A stretch of DNA of 64,000 nucleotides from Dermatophilus congolensis (GTDB taxonomy: Bacteria > Actinomycetota > Actinomycetes > Actinomycetales > Dermatophilaceae): positions 2,108,001 to 2,172,000 of the forward strand of contig NZ_LT906453.1 in NCBI RefSeq assembly GCF_900187045.1, read 5' to 3'. Shown here piece after piece: positions 24,653 to 32,977 of this stretch. Within the stretch, counting starts at the first letter, position 1, and each line of letters opens with the position of its first letter. The notes under the pieces were generated by a model, which had not been told where the DNA came from, did no database searches, and worked only from the letters and a program-made list of their open reading frames with translations. A program made the position numbers and the translations under genes.

Positions 24653-26794
24653 TCAGGCATCGATACGCTCGGCATTCAACTCATGCGCCGAAGCCACAAT
24701 GAAATCCTTACGCGGAGCAACATCAGACCCCATCAACAAATCAAACACACGACTCGCGGCCTCCACATCAGCTACCTGAACCCTACGCAACGTCCGATGC
24801 GAAGGATCCATCGTCGTCTCCCGCAACTGCGCAGCATCCATCTCCCCCAACCCCTTATACCGCTGCATCGGCTCCTTCCACCCCTTGCCCGACTTACGTA
24901 GCCGCTTGGTCAATGCCAACATCTCAGCCTCCGAGTACGTGTACACATACTCGTTCTTCTTCCCAGGGCCACCATTGACCTCCAACCGGTGCAACGGCGG
25001 AACCGCCGCGAACACCCGCCCCGCCTCCACCAACGGACGCATATACCGGAAAAACAACGTCAACAACAACGTCCGAATATGCGCACCATCAACATCAGCG
25101 TCGGTCATGATGATGACCTTGCCGTAACGGGCAGCCTCCACATCAAACGTGCGCCCCGACCCCGCACCCAAAACCTGAATAATCGACGCGCACTCAAAGT
25201 TGTTCAACATATCCGCGATAGAAGCCTTCTGAACATTCAGAATCTTTCCGCGAATCGGCAACAACGCCTGAAACTCACTATTACGCGCAGCCTTAGCCGT
25301 GCCCATCGCCGAGTCCCCTTCAACAATGAACAACTCCGAACGTTCCACATCTGAAGTGCGGCAGTCATACAGCTTCGGCGGCATCGATGAAGACTCCAAC
25401 GCCGTCTTACGCCGCTGCGTCTCCTTATGCTGACGCGCCGAAATACGCGCCTTCATCTCCGCAACGACCTTCTCCAACACGCCCGTGGCCTGCTGCTTCG
25501 TTGGCCGCTTCGTCGACTCCAGCAACGACGTCAGCTGCTTATCCACCACCCGCGAAACAATGCCGCGCACCGCACTGGTGCCCAACACCTCCTTCGTCTG
25601 CCCCTCAAACTGCGGCTCAGCCAGACGCACCGTCACCACAGCCGTCAACCCCGCCAACACATCGTCCTTCTCCGGCTTATCACTGCCAGGACGCAACGCA
25701 CGAGAACGTGCCTCCACCTGCTTACGCACACACTTCAACACCCCGGCCTCAAAACCAGCCAAATGCGTACCACCCTTAGGGGTCGCAATGATGTTGACGA
25801 ACGTACGCACTTTCGTCTCATACCCATCACCCCACCGCAGCGCCACATCCACATCACAATCACGCTGCACATCCGTGGGCGTCATATGCCCCGACTCATC
25901 CAACACCGGCACCCGCTCGGTGAACGTGCCGTGCCCCTGCAACCGCCACACGTCACTCACCGGCTGGTCCGTAGCCAAAAACTCCACAAACTCAGCAATC
26001 CCACCCTCATGCTGGAACCGCTCCTCCACCGGGCCGCTCTCACCTGGCGTCCCCGGCAGACCACGCTCATCGCGCACCACAATCCCCAAGCCCGGGATCA
26101 AAAAACTCGTCTGCCGCGCACGCCCCGCCAAATCCTCATACGAGAACTGCGCCGTCGACAAGAAAATCTGCCGATCCACCCAATACCGCACCCGCGTACC
26201 AGTCACACCACGCTTAGCCTTACCCACCACCGGAGGAGGCGTGGGCTCCTCATAGGCAGTAAAAGGCGCGTCCGGACGTGGATTACCCGGATCGGCATCC
26301 TCAAACACCCCTGGCACTCCCCGGCGGAATGACATCTGATACGTCTTCCCGCCGCGATCCACCTGCACATCCAGCCGCTCCGAAAGCGCATTCACCACCG
26401 ACGCACCCACACCATGCAAACCACCCGAAGCCGTGTAGGAACCGCCACCAAACTTGCCACCGGCGTGCAGCTTGGTGAACACCACCTCCAGCCCAGACAG
26501 CCCTGTCCGCGGCTCCACATCCACCGGAATACCGCGCCCATAGTCACGAACCTCTACACACCCATCCGGCCGCAACACCACCTCAATCGAATCACCATGA
26601 CCACCCAGTGCCTCATCCACCGAGTTGTCGATGATCTCCCACAAACAATGCATCAACCCCCGCGAATCCGTAGATCCGATGTACATTCCTGGGCGCTTAC
26701 GAACAGCTTCCAGCCCCTCCAGAACCTGCAAATGCCGCGCCGTATACCCCGCCGGCTCTCCCGACTTACCGTTCTTCGCACCAGCTGCGGCCAC
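24653..26794 (-). CDS. parE: DNA topoisomerase IV subunit B
   Basis: An approximately 713-residue ATPase subunit. GHKL motifs are EIIDNSVDEALGG, DYGRGIPVDV and GGLHGVGASVVNALS. The TOPRIM domain has EGDSAMGTAKAARN, LLPIRGKILNVQKA and the metal-binding DADVDGAHIRTL; the family ending QRYKGLGEMDAAQL is present. Forms the decatenase with ParC. The frame is open to 26887, but GTG 26794 or 26800 after GGAAGTAGGT are more likely starts. ParC is about 18 kb away on the other strand, and the genes flank the AT-rich island. Divergent from DUF7455, as in other actinobacteria. Confidence 0.93.
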   Translation of the reverse strand: MAAAGAKNGKSGEPAGYTARHLQVLEGLEAVRKRPGMYIGSTDSRGLMHCLWEIIDNSVDEALGGHGDSIEVVLRPDGCVEVRDYGRGIPVDVEPRTGLSGLEVVFTKLHAGGKFGGGSYTASGGLHGVGASVVNALSERLDVQVDRGGKTYQMSFRRGVPGVFEDADPGNPRPDAPFTAYEEPTPPPVVGKAKRGVTGTRVRYWVDRQIFLSTAQFSYEDLAGRARQTSFLIPGLGIVVRDERGLPGTPGESGPVEERFQHEGGIAEFVEFLATDQPVSDVWRLQGHGTFTERVPVLDESGHMTPTDVQRDCDVDVALRWGDGYETKVRTFVNIIATPKGGTHLAGFEAGVLKCVRKQVEARSRALRPGSDKPEKDDVLAGLTAVVTVRLAEPQFEGQTKEVLGTSAVRGIVSRVVDKQLTSLLESTKRPTKQQATGVLEKVVAEMKARISARQHKETQRRKTALESSSMPPKLYDCRTSDVERSELFIVEGDSAMGTAKAARNSEFQALLPIRGKILNVQKASIADMLNNFECASIIQVLGAGSGRTFDVEAARYGKVIIMTDADVDGAHIRTLLLTLFFRYMRPLVEAGRVFAAVPPLHRLEVNGGPGKKNEYVYTYSEAEMLALTKRLRKSGKGWKEPMQRYKGLGEMDAAQLRETTMDPSHRTLRRVQVADVEAASRVFDLLMGSDVAPRKDFIVASAHELNAERIDA

Positions 26795-27197
26795 TACCAC
26801 GCACCTACTTCCATCCAGCGGACACCCGACCAAACCAGCCGAAGCACCACGCAATTCACCAAAAACACACCCCACCGAGCGGCCCAAAACTCACCCAGAC
26901 GGAGACGATTCCTCACGAGGCTACCGTCAGGGCCGATGAGGCTCGAAGATCTCACGCCCACCCCGCTGTTCGGCAACCACCGCACACAGCTCACACGCAT
27001 TTGCAGACAACGGTGACAAACCGGGAAGGATTCGGCGTGATTGACTGTTAAAGACGGCGAAAGGAACTCCTCATCGCACGGATGAGTCCTCTGGACACTG
27101 ACGTCGACAGCGACACCACCAAGCGAATCGACGGAGTTTCGACAACGACGCCACCGGCACCCCGGCAGGCGTCCTGAATGGACGGAGTAGGGCTGAC
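26795..27197. other. divergent promoter region, no gene seen
   Basis: About 400 bases between parE and the DUF7455 gene. Open frames here lack coding features. In many actinobacteria the principal sigma-factor gene sits beside this pair, but it is absent in this gap. Presumably holds both promoters. Confidence 0.4.
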
Positions 27198-27395
27198 GTG
27201 ACTACCGCTGTTTTGACACCGATGACCTCGGCCGACCGCTGCGACCGGTGCGGAGCACAAGCATACGTACGAGCAACCCTGCGCAGCGGCGGCGAACTGC
27301 TGTTCTGCGCCCACCACGCACGCGAACACGCCGACCGACTCACCGAGATAGACGCCACCATCCACGACGAGACTGAACGTCTCCACACGAGCTAA
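27198..27395 (+). CDS. DUF7455 family small zinc-ribbon-like protein
   Basis: A 65-residue protein with RCDRCGAQAYVRATLRSGGE and LLFCAHHAREH: a CxxC plus CxHH arrangement expected to bind one zinc ion. This is a conserved small actinobacterial protein normally encoded beside parE; its function is unknown. GTG 27198 follows GGAGTAGGG. It ends just before a long perfect hairpin. Confidence 0.85.
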   Translation: MTTAVLTPMTSADRCDRCGAQAYVRATLRSGGELLFCAHHAREHADRLTEIDATIHDETERLHTS

Positions 27396-27415
27396 CCACC
27401 AGCCCAACAACAACT

Positions 27416-27463
27416 CCATGTGTGGGGGGAGCTACCAAAATTGGTAGCTCCCCCCACACATGG
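27416..27463. terminator. bidirectional terminator, 23-bp perfect stem
   Basis: Arms 27416-27438 and 27441-27463 are perfectly complementary with a two-base loop. A T tract follows on the plus strand (TTTTTT near 27470), and an A/T-rich flank is present for the minus direction. It separates the convergent DUF7455 and DUF3040 genes. Confidence 0.85.
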
Positions 27464-27493
27464 AAAAACTTTTTTCAGCACCTACGCCGCAGA

Positions 27494-27898
27494 TTAAAAA
27501 CCGTTCTCCCGACGACGACGCTCCCACCGCTGCTCCAAACGCTGCGAGAACGACCCCGACGACGAAGCACGACGCCCTCCAGCAGAACGCCCAGAAAAAC
27601 CTCGCCTCGGCGCGGACCCTGCCTGCTTACGCTTCAACGTCGCTGGCGTGAAAGCCCAGGCCATACCGCCCACCATCGCCACAAAACCCACCACACCAAG
27701 CCAAATCAGGTTCCCGGCAACACCACCCAAAACCAACCCCAAACCCACCACTGCTCCCACACAACCAACCACCACCCGCTGACGAGACGACCCCCCGGCC
27801 ACCCCACCACGCATAGACGACGCAAACCGCGGATCCTCCGCATACAGGGCGCGCTCCATCTGATCGAGCATCTTCTGCTCGTTCTCGGACAGGGGCAT
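27494..27898 (-). CDS. DUF3040 membrane protein
   Basis: A 134-residue protein with the DUF3040 opening MPLSENEQKMLDQMERALYA, then two membrane helices (about residues 42-60 and 65-83) and a basic, Ser/Arg-rich cytoplasmic tail. GAGGAGG precedes ATG 27898. The family is widespread in actinobacteria and usually lies between dinB and the mraZ division cluster; here the convergent neighbour is DUF7455 instead and no mraZ is in view. Role unknown. Confidence 0.87.
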   Translation of the reverse strand: MPLSENEQKMLDQMERALYAEDPRFASSMRGGVAGGSSRQRVVVGCVGAVVGLGLVLGGVAGNLIWLGVVGFVAMVGGMAWAFTPATLKRKQAGSAPRRGFSGRSAGGRRASSSGSFSQRLEQRWERRRRENGF

Positions 27899-28086
27899 CG
27901 CAACCTCCTCGACCAACAAACCACCGACCGCCCCACAGTGGGGACGCACCACAACAACTCCAAAAACCCGCACCCCATAGACAGGGCTGAACACCAGAAT
28001 AGGTGTCGGGCCACAGTTTTTACCAGGGATTAGGCCGCGGGTTGCGTCCCACCCTCTCCACCAGCCACCCAACTGCGTGACCCACC

Positions 28087-29334
28087 TCACTCACGCAGCC
28101 TCATCCCATCCTCGCCAGAGTCGCGTTTCAACAAACTCGCCGGCCGAACAATCCCCTGACCAAATCGTGCACTCGCCGCATCTACCGCCACCTCTGCCTC
28201 ACGCCACCCTTGTTCTGGCGCGAACAGATCCCGCTGCACCGCAACCTCAGCACGACGCACCAAACCCTCCAACCGCACCCCCACCAACCGCACCCGCATT
28301 CCCTGCACGGCAAGGTTGTCGAACAAACCTCGCGCCTGAAGAAAAATTTCCCGACCCACATCAGTGTGCTCCTGCACAGTCACCGACCTGGTTACCGTCG
28401 TGAAATCTGAAAAACGCACCCGCAACGTAATCGTTCGCCCCACCATCCCTGCTGCTCTAGCGCGAGCAGCGGTCTTTTCACACATCGCCAACAATCGCCG
28501 CTGCAGCTCAGTCACATCATCAATATCGTGCTCAAAAGTTTGATCCGCCCCGATACTCTTCTCCACCCGTTCAGGGGTCACCACACGCGGATCTTTACCC
28601 CAAGCCATCGCATACAAATGCTCACCGGTAGCGCCCAAAGCGTGCCGCAGCGTCGATACCGATGTAGCGGCGATATCCGAGACGTACCGCAACCCCAACC
28701 GATGCAAATGCTCCTCCGTTTTATCCCCCACACCCCACAACGCCCCCACCGGTAACTGCTGCACAAACTCGACCATCTCCGCCACCGGAACCACCAACAT
28801 GCCGTCCGGCTTAGCCATTCCCGAGGCAATCTTCGCCACAAACTTTGTCGACGCCACCCCTACCGAGCATGTGATGCCCTGCTCAGCGAAAATCGCTGCA
28901 CGGATCTGCTCGGCGATGACCGCCGGTGAACCCAACCTGCGCACCGCACCCGACACATCCAAAAACGCCTCATCCAACGACAACGGCTCAATCACAGGCG
29001 TCACCGTCGCGAACGTTTCCATCACCGCAGCCGAAACCGCCCGATACCGCTCATGCTGAGGCGGCAGCACCACTGCCTGCGGACACAACCGCACCGCGCG
29101 TGACATCGGCATCGCCGAGGCCACCCCAAAAGCTCGCGCCTCATACGTGGCAGATAAAACCACCCCTCGCGTCCCACCCCCGATAATCACTGGCTTACCT
29201 ATCAAGTGCGGGTGATTCAGCAACGTGACCGAGGCATAAAACGCATCCATGTCGACATGCAGAATGACGCAGCCAGTGTCATCAACAGGGCCGTGGCTGT
29301 GCCGCGCCGGGATCGAAAAACGTCGTCTACTCAC
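28087..29334 (-). CDS. dinB: DNA polymerase IV (Y-family)
   Basis: A ~415-residue Y-family lesion-bypass polymerase: the palm carboxylates in VILHVDMDAFYASV and PLSLDEAFLDVSG, the CSVGVASTKFVAKIASGMAK loop, a helix-hairpin-helix GALWGVGDKTEEHL, and a little-finger domain (GRTITLRVRFSDF). It lacks an obvious C-terminal beta-clamp box at the very end, though QRDLFAP may serve. GTG 29334 is chosen over the longer open frame because conserved sequence starts about 20 residues later. Part of a four-gene minus-strand set: HEPN, methyltransferase, dinB, DUF3040. Confidence 0.92.
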   Translation of the reverse strand: MSRRRFSIPARHSHGPVDDTGCVILHVDMDAFYASVTLLNHPHLIGKPVIIGGGTRGVVLSATYEARAFGVASAMPMSRAVRLCPQAVVLPPQHERYRAVSAAVMETFATVTPVIEPLSLDEAFLDVSGAVRRLGSPAVIAEQIRAAIFAEQGITCSVGVASTKFVAKIASGMAKPDGMLVVPVAEMVEFVQQLPVGALWGVGDKTEEHLHRLGLRYVSDIAATSVSTLRHALGATGEHLYAMAWGKDPRVVTPERVEKSIGADQTFEHDIDDVTELQRRLLAMCEKTAARARAAGMVGRTITLRVRFSDFTTVTRSVTVQEHTDVGREIFLQARGLFDNLAVQGMRVRLVGVRLEGLVRRAEVAVQRDLFAPEQGWREAEVAVDAASARFGQGIVRPASLLKRDSGEDGMRLRE

Positions 29335-29409
29335 CGTGAGCACCCCAACACGACACAACCGCGACTCACCACTGCACCTATGCACACAGCAAGCACAGCA
29401 CCATCAAAA

Positions 29410-30201
29410 TCACTGCCCCGAATCAATCGCAGCTTTGCTCGCCAACACGTGCAAAGACGCCCCAATGTGCGCCAAGTGCGCCGATGCCGGATGCCCCGCC
29501 ACAGCACGCTCCAGCGCACGTAGAGACTCGCGCTCAGCATCACTGGAAACCAGAGAGGCTGGCACAAGCCCCTCAAACACACGCACGCCCTCTGCATCTA
29601 CGATTTCCAAGCCGCTGCCTGCGAGCAGTTCAGCAATCTCTGCAGCATCGAAACGACGACGCAATGGATCCTTCTCACCCCAACGGCCATCTTCACTGAG
29701 TAGCACCTGCCGAGCCTGCTCGAAACGACCACTCAGCGCCCGCGACATCACTGCGCCTACTCGCTGCGCCACTGTCAGACTGAGTACCCCGCCATGGGTG
29801 AGCACACGCGCAAGCTCGGCAACAGCATCCGCAGGGGCATCCACGTGCTCTAGAACACCGTGGCACAACACCGCATCCACTCCCGCTGCGGGCACAATTT
29901 GGCTCAAGGAATCCACATCGCCTTGAAAAGCGGTGATGTTCTCCAATCCACCAACTTCTTGTGCGCGTTGAGTCAGGGACGCCAAAGCGTTGGGGCTGGG
30001 GTCAACAACAGTGATCTCATATCCTCGCCGAGCTAGCGGCACAGCTAACCCACCGGCTCCTCCACCGAAATCAAGGATCCGCAGTGGCCGCCCTACGGCC
30101 TGGGCTCGTGAGCGCAAGGATGCGGTAACAGCCTCCCAGACTGCGCTAGAGCGAGCAGGGCTTTCGCCGAGGGGGGTGAGTTCACTCGCTTCTTCGGCCA
30201 T
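29410..30201 (-). CDS. SAM-dependent methyltransferase (class I)
   Basis: A 263-residue Rossmann-fold methyltransferase: motif I RILDFGGGAGGLAVPLARRG, acidic end of strand 2 in EITVVDPSPNAL, motif II-like ITAFQGDVDSL and VLCHGVLEHVDAP. The substrate is unknown. The family is regularly found just upstream of dinB in Micrococcales. AAGGAG lies eight bases before ATG 30201, which supports this start over an earlier in-frame one at 30240. Confidence 0.88.
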   Translation of the reverse strand: MAEEASELTPLGESPARSSAVWEAVTASLRSRAQAVGRPLRILDFGGGAGGLAVPLARRGYEITVVDPSPNALASLTQRAQEVGGLENITAFQGDVDSLSQIVPAAGVDAVLCHGVLEHVDAPADAVAELARVLTHGGVLSLTVAQRVGAVMSRALSGRFEQARQVLLSEDGRWGEKDPLRRRFDAAEIAELLAGSGLEIVDAEGVRVFEGLVPASLVSSDAERESLRALERAVAGHPASAHLAHIGASLHVLASKAAIDSGQ

Positions 30202-30236
30202 GGGCAGGCTCCTTCCTGAGATGGATTGAACGGGTA

Positions 30237-30722
30237 TCAAAACCCATTGCTCACCATACGTTCCATGCGTTGTTCATGGCCCTCTGTTCGTGGTGGCCTA
30301 GTGGTATTGGCGACGGGACTAGCTGGAGTTAAAGGCACTCCGAGGACAGCTGCAGTGAGGTCTATGAATGTTTTTGATGCTTCGACGAACGAGGCTGCTT
30401 CATCGTCGCTGGGTTCCCACAGGCCGTTTTCGATGCGTTGCCTGCGCGTGGTTGCGCGGGCGAAATAGATGGACCAGTCACTGAGTTCAGGAGCAAGTTC
30501 AGCAACAGCAGCCCAGGTTCCTCTGGGTGTGGGAGTGCCAAGTTTGGCGGCCACAATTGCTCCCGCGGCGCGCAATGCTGCCAGGTGGGCGTCGACGTAG
30601 CGTTCGGGTGCTGTTTGTGTATTGAGCGCTCGGGTGCAGATGGTGTGGGCTTTGGCCAGTAGATCCAGGGCTGCGGTGCTGCTGGCTGTTCTGCGTTTTC
30701 CGGTGGCAGTTCGTGGGACCAT
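30237..30722 (-). CDS. SAV_6107 family HEPN-domain protein
   Basis: A 161-residue, mostly helical protein. Blocks such as AALDLLAKAHTICTRALNTQ, APERYVDAHLAALRAAGAIV and LAPELSDWSIYFARATTRRQ match the actinobacterial SAV_6107-like HEPN family. HEPN domains are often RNases or nucleotide-binding modules, but the RxxxxH active-site motif is not evident, so no activity is claimed. First gene of the HEPN-methyltransferase-dinB unit, with 35 bases to the next start. Confidence 0.78.
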   Translation of the reverse strand: MVPRTATGKRRTASSTAALDLLAKAHTICTRALNTQTAPERYVDAHLAALRAAGAIVAAKLGTPTPRGTWAAVAELAPELSDWSIYFARATTRRQRIENGLWEPSDDEAASFVEASKTFIDLTAAVLGVPLTPASPVANTTRPPRTEGHEQRMERMVSNGF

Positions 30723-31323
30723 TGTGGGGTCTTTCGTGGCTGGTGGCCTTAATAGCCAGGAGTACAGGCGTGGAGGGTGCGGCGTAGATGAATTTTCTTT
30801 CTCACATGCACCTGTCGTAATTCTCGAAAAGACAGCTGAAATGTGAACTTCTCGAAGATCACATCAAAACCAAATACAAGTAGAGCGGAACACCAGGGTC
30901 CTCTACTTGCAATAATACAATTAAAGAACCACATAAACCCCTAACGGGAAGAGTAAAACAATTCTGTTTCACCCGTTAATCAACCCGGGCTCCTCTTGAT
31001 TTCAATTCACACTCCATGCCGCGGGAAAACAAACCGGCAGAAACCCTTCACCTCCGCTGCGATTTCGATAACCCACCAGAATCGCTGCTATTTTCGGAAA
31101 GTGACCTCAAATCGATGTGGTCGCCTATCTGCCTGGTAGCCTCCCACGGTCCTTACCCAAACCCCATCCGACGCCATGCACTCGGGTGCCTGTAGCGCGG
31201 CGTGATGGGTGGTGCGTTCGCTGGCGCCTATCAGCACTGCCAGACGTAACACACCTAGCCAGCAACGCTCGCGAGTGCATACAAGCACTAGGCTGGAACG
31301 GACCACCCGCTCTGGAGGACCCG
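30723..31323. other. AT-rich intergenic stretch with several inverted repeats
   Basis: Markedly AT-richer than its flanks up to about 31080. It holds a near-perfect palindrome (30841-30864 region, ATGTGA...TCACAT), a 9-bp perfect repeat (30877-30885 with 30901-30909) and a hairpin with TAACGGG/CCCGTTA arms (30942-30948 with 30972-30978). No gene seen. It lies between the divergent HEPN and polyprenyl synthase genes and should contain both promoters. Confidence 0.5.
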
Positions 31324-32409
31324 TTGAACTCTTCCCTTCCCCTGGCCGATTTCCGCCACGAAGTACAACAGGCAATCGACTCCGCCTTGTCGGAGCAGCG
31401 AGCCCTCGTGACACCTGTCGGTCCGGAATCCGATCAACTCCTCGACGCCATCGCACAGCTACTGTCAGGCGGAAAACGCTTCCGTGCCCTCTTCTGCTAC
31501 CAGGCATACAAAGCAGCCGGAGGCACACATGACCACGCAGCTGTACGCGTTGGAGCAGCTCTGGAGTTTTTCCAAGGCGCAGCACTCATCCATGACGACG
31601 TCATGGATGACAGTGCCGTACGCCGCGGAGCCCCTGCAGCCCATGTCGCTTTCGCTCAAGCCCACCGCGAAGCCGGCTGGGAACGCTCCCCTGAACGATT
31701 CGGGCTCTCCGGGGCAGTACTAGCAGGTGATCTATGCCTAGTCGCCAGCGAACAACTCTTCCTCGACAGCGGACTACCCCTGGAGGAACTCAACCGGGCC
31801 CGCATCGAATTCAACACCATGCGAAGCCAACTCATGGCAGGACAGTGGCTCGAATTTGTCATCTCAAACCGTGGCTGGAAAAACATCAGCACAGCCGAAC
31901 GCATCGAACAAGCCCGCAAAGTCGTGCAGTTCAAAAGCGCGAAATACTCCATCGAACAACCCGCCCTCATCGGTGCTGACGCCGCAGGCATCAACCCCAC
32001 CGACCGAGAACTCCTGTCCCGCTACGGCCTAGCCGTCGGTGAAGCATTCCAACTACGTGACGACGTCCTCGGCGTTTTCGGGAACCCCGAAACGACCGGA
32101 AAACCAGCCGGAGACGACCTACGCGAAGGAAAACGGACCGTACTGCTAGCCCTCGCGCTCGATGCAGCCTCACCAGAAGAAACAGACTTTCTCGCCTCGC
32201 TCATTGGCGAAGAAAACCTCACCAGCGAGCAAGTAGAACGCGCCCGTGAAATCTTCATCACCACCGGCGCGATGGAACGCCACGAAACCATGATTCGCGC
32301 CGGGGCCCAAACCGCCCACGAGGCACTCGCTGCAACCACAGAACTCACCACCGAAGGCAAAGCAGAACTAGCCGAACTCATCCACGTTGCTACTGAGCGA
32401 AACACCTGA
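31324..32409 (+). CDS. polyprenyl diphosphate synthase (geranylgeranyl-type)
   Basis: A ~361-residue trans-prenyltransferase. The first aspartate-rich motif is ALIHDDVMDDS and the second is FQLRDDVLGVFG; GGKRFRALFCY supplies the substrate-binding basic residues. Makes a C15-C20+ prenyl diphosphate for menaquinone, carotenoid or carrier lipids; chain length cannot be read safely. TTG 31324 is preferred, since GGAGG lies five bases upstream, over the longer frame from 31117. Corresponds by position to idsA2 (Rv2173) of M. tuberculosis, next to the Rv2175c/pknL pair. Confidence 0.9.
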   Translation: MNSSLPLADFRHEVQQAIDSALSEQRALVTPVGPESDQLLDAIAQLLSGGKRFRALFCYQAYKAAGGTHDHAAVRVGAALEFFQGAALIHDDVMDDSAVRRGAPAAHVAFAQAHREAGWERSPERFGLSGAVLAGDLCLVASEQLFLDSGLPLEELNRARIEFNTMRSQLMAGQWLEFVISNRGWKNISTAERIEQARKVVQFKSAKYSIEQPALIGADAAGINPTDRELLSRYGLAVGEAFQLRDDVLGVFGNPETTGKPAGDDLREGKRTVLLALALDAASPEETDFLASLIGEENLTSEQVERAREIFITTGAMERHETMIRAGAQTAHEALAATTELTTEGKAELAELIHVATERNT

Positions 32410-32421
32410 GCACACGTGAAA

Positions 32422-32448
32422 GGGCGGGGCATATGACTGGCCCCGCCC
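32422..32448. terminator. bidirectional terminator hairpin
   Basis: A 9-bp GC-only stem (GGGCGGGGC, 32422-32430, with 32440-32448) around a nine-base loop, in the 61-base gap between the convergent polyprenyl synthase and Rv2175c-like genes. Confidence 0.7.
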
Positions 32449-32470
32449 CTCACAAAGTGTGATACGCCTC

Positions 32471-32932
32471 TTACAAAGCGCTCTCCATCGCGCGGCGACG
32501 CACCTCGGTAACGAAACCAGCATCAAAGGCATCCATTGCGCTGCCACCGCCAGGGAGTGTGGCATCTGGGGTGAAAAGCCATTCGAGGAGTTCCTCGTCA
32601 GACATCCCACCATCACGCAAGACTGTGACGGTTCCTTTCAGCCTGGGTGCAGGCGCGTTGTCCACGAGGAATCTCGCTGGAACATAGATCGCGTTGCTCT
32701 CTGTGCGGCGAACGCCCACGAGGTCGCCGTCCTTGAGCTGCCTGCGCACATCGTTCAAGCGCAGCCCCTGAATTTCGGCAAGCCCAGGGATGCTCACCCA
32801 CGCGTCCACGAGTTCTTCCAAAGCTGCCGCGCGACGCTTCTGCTCGTCACTCAGCTGCGGCGTCGAGTCCTGTGGTTGGCTCGATACGTTCAGTTCGTCG
32901 TTCACAACATCAAGACTGCCACTTACAGACAA
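32471..32932 (-). CDS. Rv2175c family DNA-binding protein
   Basis: A 153-residue protein: a short polar N terminus, a winged-helix core (DAWVSIPGLAEIQGLRLNDV, RRQLKDGDLVGVRRTESNAI) and a C-terminal domain (LKGTVTVLRDGGMSDEELLE). In M. tuberculosis the homologue binds DNA and is phosphorylated by PknL on an N-terminal threonine, which abolishes binding. Here the kinase gene is divergent and 45 bases away, so the same pairing is likely. The start may be TTG 32932 or GTG 32905; the second drops a nine-residue leader. Confidence 0.87.
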   Translation of the reverse strand: MSVSGSLDVVNDELNVSSQPQDSTPQLSDEQKRRAAALEELVDAWVSIPGLAEIQGLRLNDVRRQLKDGDLVGVRRTESNAIYVPARFLVDNAPAPRLKGTVTVLRDGGMSDEELLEWLFTPDATLPGGGSAMDAFDAGFVTEVRRRAMESAL

Positions 32933-32977
32933 ATGTGGATGGACTCACCTGACTAGACGTCCTCTTAGACTGGAGCA

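Noticed and set aside
24683-26478. Several long plus-strand frames opposite parE
   Set aside because: Shadows of the topoisomerase gene; composition follows from its codon bias.
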